DNA of 64,000 nt from positions 1 through 64,000 of the forward strand of contig NZ_SCOH01000032.1 in NCBI RefSeq assembly GCF_005503445.1. The letters run 5' to 3'. Source of the stretch: Chitinivorax sp. B. Lineage in GTDB: Bacteria; Pseudomonadota; Gammaproteobacteria; Burkholderiales; SCOH01. Position numbers and translations under genes: made by a program. Every line of letters begins with the position of its first letter. Position 1 is the stretch's first letter. This document shows positions 60,861 to 64,000 of the stretch, piece by piece. The notes beneath the pieces were generated by a model. The model was not told where the DNA came from. It did not search any database and worked only from the letters and a program-made list of their open reading frames with translations.

Positions 60861-60894
60861 CCAACCAGCCATGATAGTTGTCGTGGCTGGTTGG
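60861..60894 (+). terminator. Hairpin after the membrane protein gene
   Basis: CCAACCAGCCA (60861-60871) pairs perfectly with TGGCTGGTTGG (60884-60894), 11 bp with a 12-nt loop, 10 bp after the stop codon. No T run follows, so termination is uncertain. Confidence 0.5.
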
Positions 60895-60898
60895 GTTA

Positions 60899-61011
60899 AG
60901 AGCGGCTAACAAAACCCTTCTGGTGTTGTTGTGCAAACTTGTCGTACTTTCGTACTGCCTTCGTTTGCACGCCTAACCAGAACCACTTCGCTGGGTTTTG
61001 TTAACCGCTCT
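60899..61011. repeat. Palindromic intergenic repeat, copy 2
   Basis: The best-formed copy: AGAGCGGCTAACAAAACCC (60899-60917) pairs with GGGTTTTGTTAACCGCTCT (60993-61011), one mismatch in 19. Inside, TTCTGGT and ACCAGAA, then GTGCAAAC and GTTTGCAC pair again. The whole 113-bp unit folds into one long imperfect hairpin between convergent genes. Confidence 0.75.
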
Positions 61012-61066
61012 AAGCAAAACCTTGGTAACGGATTGAGCCCCGCACTAGAAGGTTGGTTACCAATAT

Positions 61067-61738
61067 CTAGCGCGGTGCGCCATCCAGGCCAAACTGTGGC
61101 GAGCGAGGTCCGTAAAGCACCCCGTTAGGCCGTGGTGATAACAAGCGTTCACTGGTCATGCCGGCATAGCGGTAGGAATCATCAGTCAGATTGCTGACAA
61201 CCTGTTTCACTGCTGCGGTAATCAAGGCGCCCAGCAGGCCACCACCACTATTGTTCTGCTGCTCGGCACTGGATGCAGATGCGCTGCCATTCCACAGTAG
61301 CTGACCAGTTTTCAGATCGACCAAGCGCGCATCGGCAGTCACCGTGACATCGCTGCTCAAAATCGCATAAACCGCGCCATAACGTCGCACATTCACATAC
61401 AGCGCAGCATCTGCACCAAAGATCTCCCGCAATTTGGCAGCTGGCACGGCATGAATGTCACCCGCGTTGCTGAGCCCATTCTGTTTGAATGTCTCATCCA
61501 TCACCGCGACCGGAAACACGTAATAGCCCGCTTCAGCCAGTGGCTTGCTCATTTGCGAGAGCATGCCGTAAGTCGCCTTGATGTCAGGCGTATTGTTGAC
61601 GGGTGGCAAAATCAACACGGATTTGGGGTTGCTCTGTTTGTAAGCGCTGTAGTCATATGGCTGCAGATTGGCGCAACCGCTGGCCAGTAGTGTTATAGCC
61701 AGTGCAATGGCCAGCCCTTTCAATGTGGACAAGTGCAT
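61067..61738 (-). CDS. DUF799/GNA1162-type lipoprotein
   Basis: A 223-residue lipoprotein with lipobox LASGC (Cys22). The body fits the DUF799 family (Neisseria GNA1162), with SVLILPPVNNTPDIKATYG, VFPVAVMDETFKQNGL and a C-terminal Gly-rich segment GGGLLGALITAAVKQVVS. GNA1162 is thought to belong to an outer-membrane complex with a CsgG-like protein. The three-gene order here (CsgG-like, DUF4810, DUF799) is the conserved one. Starts 9 bp after the DUF4810 gene ends. Confidence 0.85.
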   Translation of the reverse strand: MHLSTLKGLAIALAITLLASGCANLQPYDYSAYKQSNPKSVLILPPVNNTPDIKATYGMLSQMSKPLAEAGYYVFPVAVMDETFKQNGLSNAGDIHAVPAAKLREIFGADAALYVNVRRYGAVYAILSSDVTVTADARLVDLKTGQLLWNGSASASSAEQQNNSGGGLLGALITAAVKQVVSNLTDDSYRYAGMTSERLLSPRPNGVLYGPRSPQFGLDGAPR

Positions 61739-61747
61739 GGTAGCCCC

Positions 61748-62107
61748 TTAGTTTTTGAACTTTTTAAGCAGGAAGTCCATGAATGTTGCGGACTCCGGAA
61801 ACAGTGTCTTTTCTGTTTCAAACTGCTGCTTGACCTGATCATCACGACCCGCCTTCAAATACAACATACCCAGGTGGGCATGGTAGCCAGGCGGTAAAGC
61901 GGCATCCTTGGCACGCGCCTGCTGAATGCCTTTTTCCATGGCGATGATCTGTGCTTCAGGGCCTGTACCATCGCCTTTTAAATACTCGTACACCTGGGGT
62001 TGATACTGGCCCCAGTAATACAAGGGCTTTTGAGAATGATTGGCACAGCCGGCCAGGAAGAGGGCGCCAAACAGTGTGGCGCCAAAGCCGATACGACGAA
62101 ATTGCAT
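61748..62107 (-). CDS. DUF4810 lipoprotein
   Basis: A 119-residue lipoprotein with lipobox LAGC (Cys21), then LYYWGQYQPQVYEYLKG, the DUF4810 hallmark, and a short TPR-like helical part (GYHAHLGMLYLKAGRDDQVK). It lies between the CsgG-like gene (21 bp upstream) and the DUF799 gene (9 bp downstream), so all three form an operon and probably a complex. Function unknown. Confidence 0.86.
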   Translation of the reverse strand: MQFRRIGFGATLFGALFLAGCANHSQKPLYYWGQYQPQVYEYLKGDGTGPEAQIIAMEKGIQQARAKDAALPPGYHAHLGMLYLKAGRDDQVKQQFETEKTLFPESATFMDFLLKKFKN

Positions 62108-62128
62108 GCTTACCTTACCGATACCGAA

Positions 62129-62800
62129 TTATTGCGCAGGGCGCCATGCGCCGGTTTGAATGCCGTTGACCAGATTATTGACGGCTTCGCGCATCGCTAG
62201 ATCCAGCACCTTACCGTTCAAGGTGGAGTCATAACTGGCGGTACCACCGAAACCGACGATTTCCCGATTGGACAGGCTGTATTCGCCTGCACCTTGTGCG
62301 GAGTACACGACTTCGGATGTGTTGACGTTGACGATATTCAAATTGACCTTGGCGTAGGCGATTTGCTGCTTACCACGCCCCAGGATGCCAAATAGCTGTT
62401 GATCGCCGACTTCTTTGCGCCCAAATTCAGTCACATCGCCGGTCACCACAAAATCGGCACCCTTGATGTTTTGGGTTTGTTTCTTGAAATTGGCTTCCTG
62501 GCTCAATTCAGTCATGTTGTCGCGGTCTAGCACGTTGAAACGGCCAGTCTGCTGCAAATGGGTAATCAGAATGGTCTTGGCTTGGCCGCCGAGGCGATCG
62601 ACGCCATCGGAGAACACACCGCGCATGTAACTGGACCGGTTATCGAATTTACCCACGGCAATCAGGCTGCGTGGGCCTTGGTAAAGGGTGCCGGCAGAGG
62701 CAACCTTGGGCACTTCCAGGCTGCGGGAGGACTCGGTAGCACAACCGCTGGTGACGGCAAGGGCTGCAAGTAGTGAGCAATAGATTAACGGCTTGTTCAT
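62129..62800 (-). CDS. CsgG-family outer-membrane lipoprotein
   Basis: A 223-residue lipoprotein read from the ATG at 62798-62800, with lipobox TSGC (Cys20). The CsgG-like domain includes LIAVGKFDNRSSYMRGVFSD, TGRFNVLDRDNMTELSQEA, GADFVVTGDVTEFGRK and AKVNLNIVNVNTSEVVYSA. In curli systems CsgG is a secretion pore; members grouped with DUF4810 and DUF799 proteins probably form a different export or envelope assembly. An upstream in-frame extension lacks a signal peptide. First gene of the operon. Confidence 0.87.
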   Translation of the reverse strand: MNKPLIYCSLLAALAVTSGCATESSRSLEVPKVASAGTLYQGPRSLIAVGKFDNRSSYMRGVFSDGVDRLGGQAKTILITHLQQTGRFNVLDRDNMTELSQEANFKKQTQNIKGADFVVTGDVTEFGRKEVGDQQLFGILGRGKQQIAYAKVNLNIVNVNTSEVVYSAQGAGEYSLSNREIVGFGGTASYDSTLNGKVLDLAMREAVNNLVNGIQTGAWRPAQ

Positions 62801-62903
62801 AACATACCTTTGTTTAAAAAGAGGGCGGCATTGTGGGCAACCTTGCCTTGGCAATGGCCAGATATTGACTGTAATGGTTGATTGGCAGGTATCCATGCAT
62901 TCA

Positions 62904-62994
62904 GCGCAGCTAAAAACCCCTTCTGGTGTTGTTGCACAAACTTGTGCACGCCTTACCAGAACCGCTTCGCTGGGTTTGGTTAGCGGCTTTTAGC
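62904..62994. repeat. Palindromic intergenic repeat, copy 3
   Basis: Contains CCCTTCTGGTGTTGTTG, a shortened centre ACAAACTTGTGCACGCC and ACCAGAACCGCTTCGCTGGG, then GTTAGCGGC. It is about 20 bp shorter than copy 2 in the loop. Located upstream of the CsgG operon and downstream of ompW. Confidence 0.65.
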
Positions 62995-63180
62995 CCGTGG
63001 CAGAATGGGGATATTTTGCCTGGGTGATAGCATGTTACTGATTCACAATCGTGAATTGATATCCGAATGGTTGCATATTAATGATCTTGTAACAATGCTA
63101 TAAGTCCTAATGGTGTTCGGGTGGCAGGCTGTGACAGCGTGATTCCACAATAGGTTCAGTGGATGGTATGAGGGCAGAAA
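62995..63180. other. Intergenic stretch between ompW and the CsgG operon
   Basis: I see no gene. With the repeat element it makes a gap of nearly 500 bp before the CsgG-like start, which should hold the promoter of that operon. Confidence 0.4.
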
Positions 63181-63204
63181 TGAAAACAGGGGGAGGTCCC
63201 CCCG
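63181..63204 (-). terminator. Terminator of ompW
   Basis: GGGGGGACCTCCCCC on the minus strand is a short GC-rich hairpin followed by TGTTTTCATTTC, about 90 bp after the stop. Confidence 0.6.
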
Positions 63205-63291
63205 TTGATGTCAGTAGCGTGTGATCGCCGGCTTTTGTCATATGGATGTGGCCAGTGCTTGATCAAGTCAGCTGTAGTCAGGAACAGTGCC

Positions 63292-63885
63292 TTAGAAACG
63301 CATGCCGTAACCGATACCGAAGACCAGCGGATCGATATCCAGCTTGGTGACTTTGGTGCCCGTGCTGGTGCTCTTCACATCAGTGCTGATGTAGAGTTTT
63401 TTCACATCCAGGTTGATATAGCTGTTTTGCCCGACTTTGAAATCCACCCCAGCTTGCAATGCGCCACCAAAGCTGTTTTTGTCGACGGTCAGTGTGCCGT
63501 CCGCCAGCTTGATGTTGTAGAAGCGGGTGTAGTTCAGGCCCGCGCCTACATAGGGGCGAACCGTTGCTTCCGGCAGGAAGTGATATTGTACGGTGACGGT
63601 AGGTGGCAAGTGGCTGACCTTACCGATACCTTGGCCATTCAAGGTCACTTCATGACGTGCCGTACCTAAAATCAGCTCGGCACCGATGTTTTTGGTGATG
63701 AAGTACGTAAAGTCCAGTTCTGGTGCGGTTTTGCTTTTTACATCCAGGCCGTTCAAATTGGATTTTACATCGGGATCGACATTGATCAGGCGTGCACGAA
63801 CCAGCAGTTTTCCTTCATCTGCTGCATGAGCCATGCCCGTTGCCAACAGCAGGCCAGTCAAAACGGTCAATGCGATTTTTTTCAT
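63292..63885 (-). CDS. OmpW-family outer-membrane protein
   Basis: A 197-residue protein with signal peptide about 1-21 (LLATGMAHA) and an eight-stranded barrel: alternating aromatic and hydrophobic strands, family motifs LVRARLINVDPD, ELDFTYFITKNIGAELI, GKVSHLPPTVTVQYHF, VRPYVGAGLNYTRFY and a final Phe (IGYGMRF) used for assembly. OmpW forms a narrow channel for hydrophobic compounds and is often controlled by oxygen. A matching FNR-type box and -10 element stand upstream. Complete. Confidence 0.92.
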   Translation of the reverse strand: MKKIALTVLTGLLLATGMAHAADEGKLLVRARLINVDPDVKSNLNGLDVKSKTAPELDFTYFITKNIGAELILGTARHEVTLNGQGIGKVSHLPPTVTVQYHFLPEATVRPYVGAGLNYTRFYNIKLADGTLTVDKNSFGGALQAGVDFKVGQNSYINLDVKKLYISTDVKSTSTGTKVTKLDIDPLVFGIGYGMRF

Positions 63886-63941
63886 GATGACGACTCCCAG
63901 AGCGTGTTGTGTTGTCGCCTACGGTTGCAGGCATGAGAGTC

Positions 63942-63947
63942 AGTATA
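63942..63947 (-). promoter_or_regulatory. -10 element of ompW
   Basis: TATACT on the minus strand, spaced so that the FNR-type box centre lies at about -41 relative to the expected start site near 63936. Confidence 0.6.
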
Positions 63948-63969
63948 TGCCTCGTGTAATACACCTATT

Positions 63970-63983
63970 TTGATTAGGGTCAA
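63970..63983 (-). promoter_or_regulatory. FNR/Anr-type box upstream of ompW
   Basis: TTGACCCTAATCAA on the minus strand matches TTGAT-N4-ATCAA with one deviation. Its centre is about 41 bp before the expected transcription start, the class II activator position. It suggests that ompW is switched on when oxygen is low. Confidence 0.7.
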
Positions 63984-64000
63984 ACATGTTGCACTGCAAT

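Overview
The window is chromosomal DNA of a betaproteobacterium, most likely a Neisseriales-type relative. The evidence is the gene sets and their order: rsmI, lpoA-like, yraN, diaA, dolP; glnA, ntrB, ntrC with an NtrC/sigma-54 promoter; polA beside a DUF2782 gene; a CsgG/DUF4810/DUF799 lipoprotein trio; an ompW promoter with an FNR-type box; and a class A RNase P RNA. Genus and species cannot be fixed from the sequence alone.

Layout. 1-6200 is a decayed P2-like prophage ending at the 3' side of a tRNA(CAT) gene. It keeps fragments of gpR, gpS and gpV on the minus strand and the end of portal gene Q on the plus strand, in P2 order and orientation, while most of the phage is gone. Accessory genes sit among the fragments: a DUF4823 lipoprotein, a possible PD-(D/E)XK-type protein, a secreted protein, and a permuted-papain-like protein with an overlapping small membrane protein. 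A 276-bp block holds twelve GGTAAT/ATTACC hexamers. 6400-24200 is core: MidA methyltransferase, pteridine reductase, an ExeM/NucH secreted nuclease, a PEP-CTERM-like protein, the DUF3999/DUF2339 pair, CYTH-CHAD, rnpB, pyrC, and the rsmI // lpoA-yraN-diaA-dolP block. 24300-38700 holds an EamA transporter, the nitrogen regulatory group, rhodanese, aroE-mtgA, a metallo-hydrolase, polA and a LOG-family gene.

38990-44600 is a signalling cluster: a sigma-54 activator with an FHA-like N-terminus, a membrane Ser/Thr kinase with TPR repeats, and three small proteins of unknown function, one translationally coupled to the kinase. 44870-51600 returns to core genes (comM, SPOR protein, dsbA, yegD-like, panE-like, dipeptidase).

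52000-60100 is a defence-like island. It contains a RloC/PrrC-like ATPase with a CxxC pair and a C-terminal R-x3-E...H arrangement, then a compact minus-strand operon of ribbon-helix-helix protein, SNF2-type helicase, AlbA_2/HATPase protein and the first 55 or so codons of a type III-like DNA methyltransferase (mod). The mod gene is cut exactly where a 253-bp direct repeat begins, and a second nearly identical copy lies 5,196 bp away on the other side of the operon. Two short inverted-repeat elements abut the second copy. 60260-64000 holds a membrane protein, the CsgG/DUF4810/DUF799 lipoproteins and OmpW. A family of about 90-115 bp palindromic intergenic repeats appears at 49.3, 60.9 and 62.9 kb.

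The places that best repay a second look are the split restriction island with its bounding repeats, the FHA/sigma-54/kinase cluster with unknown partners, the cargo of the P2 remnant, and the GGTAAT/ATTACC array. No CRISPR array and no intact transposase were found.
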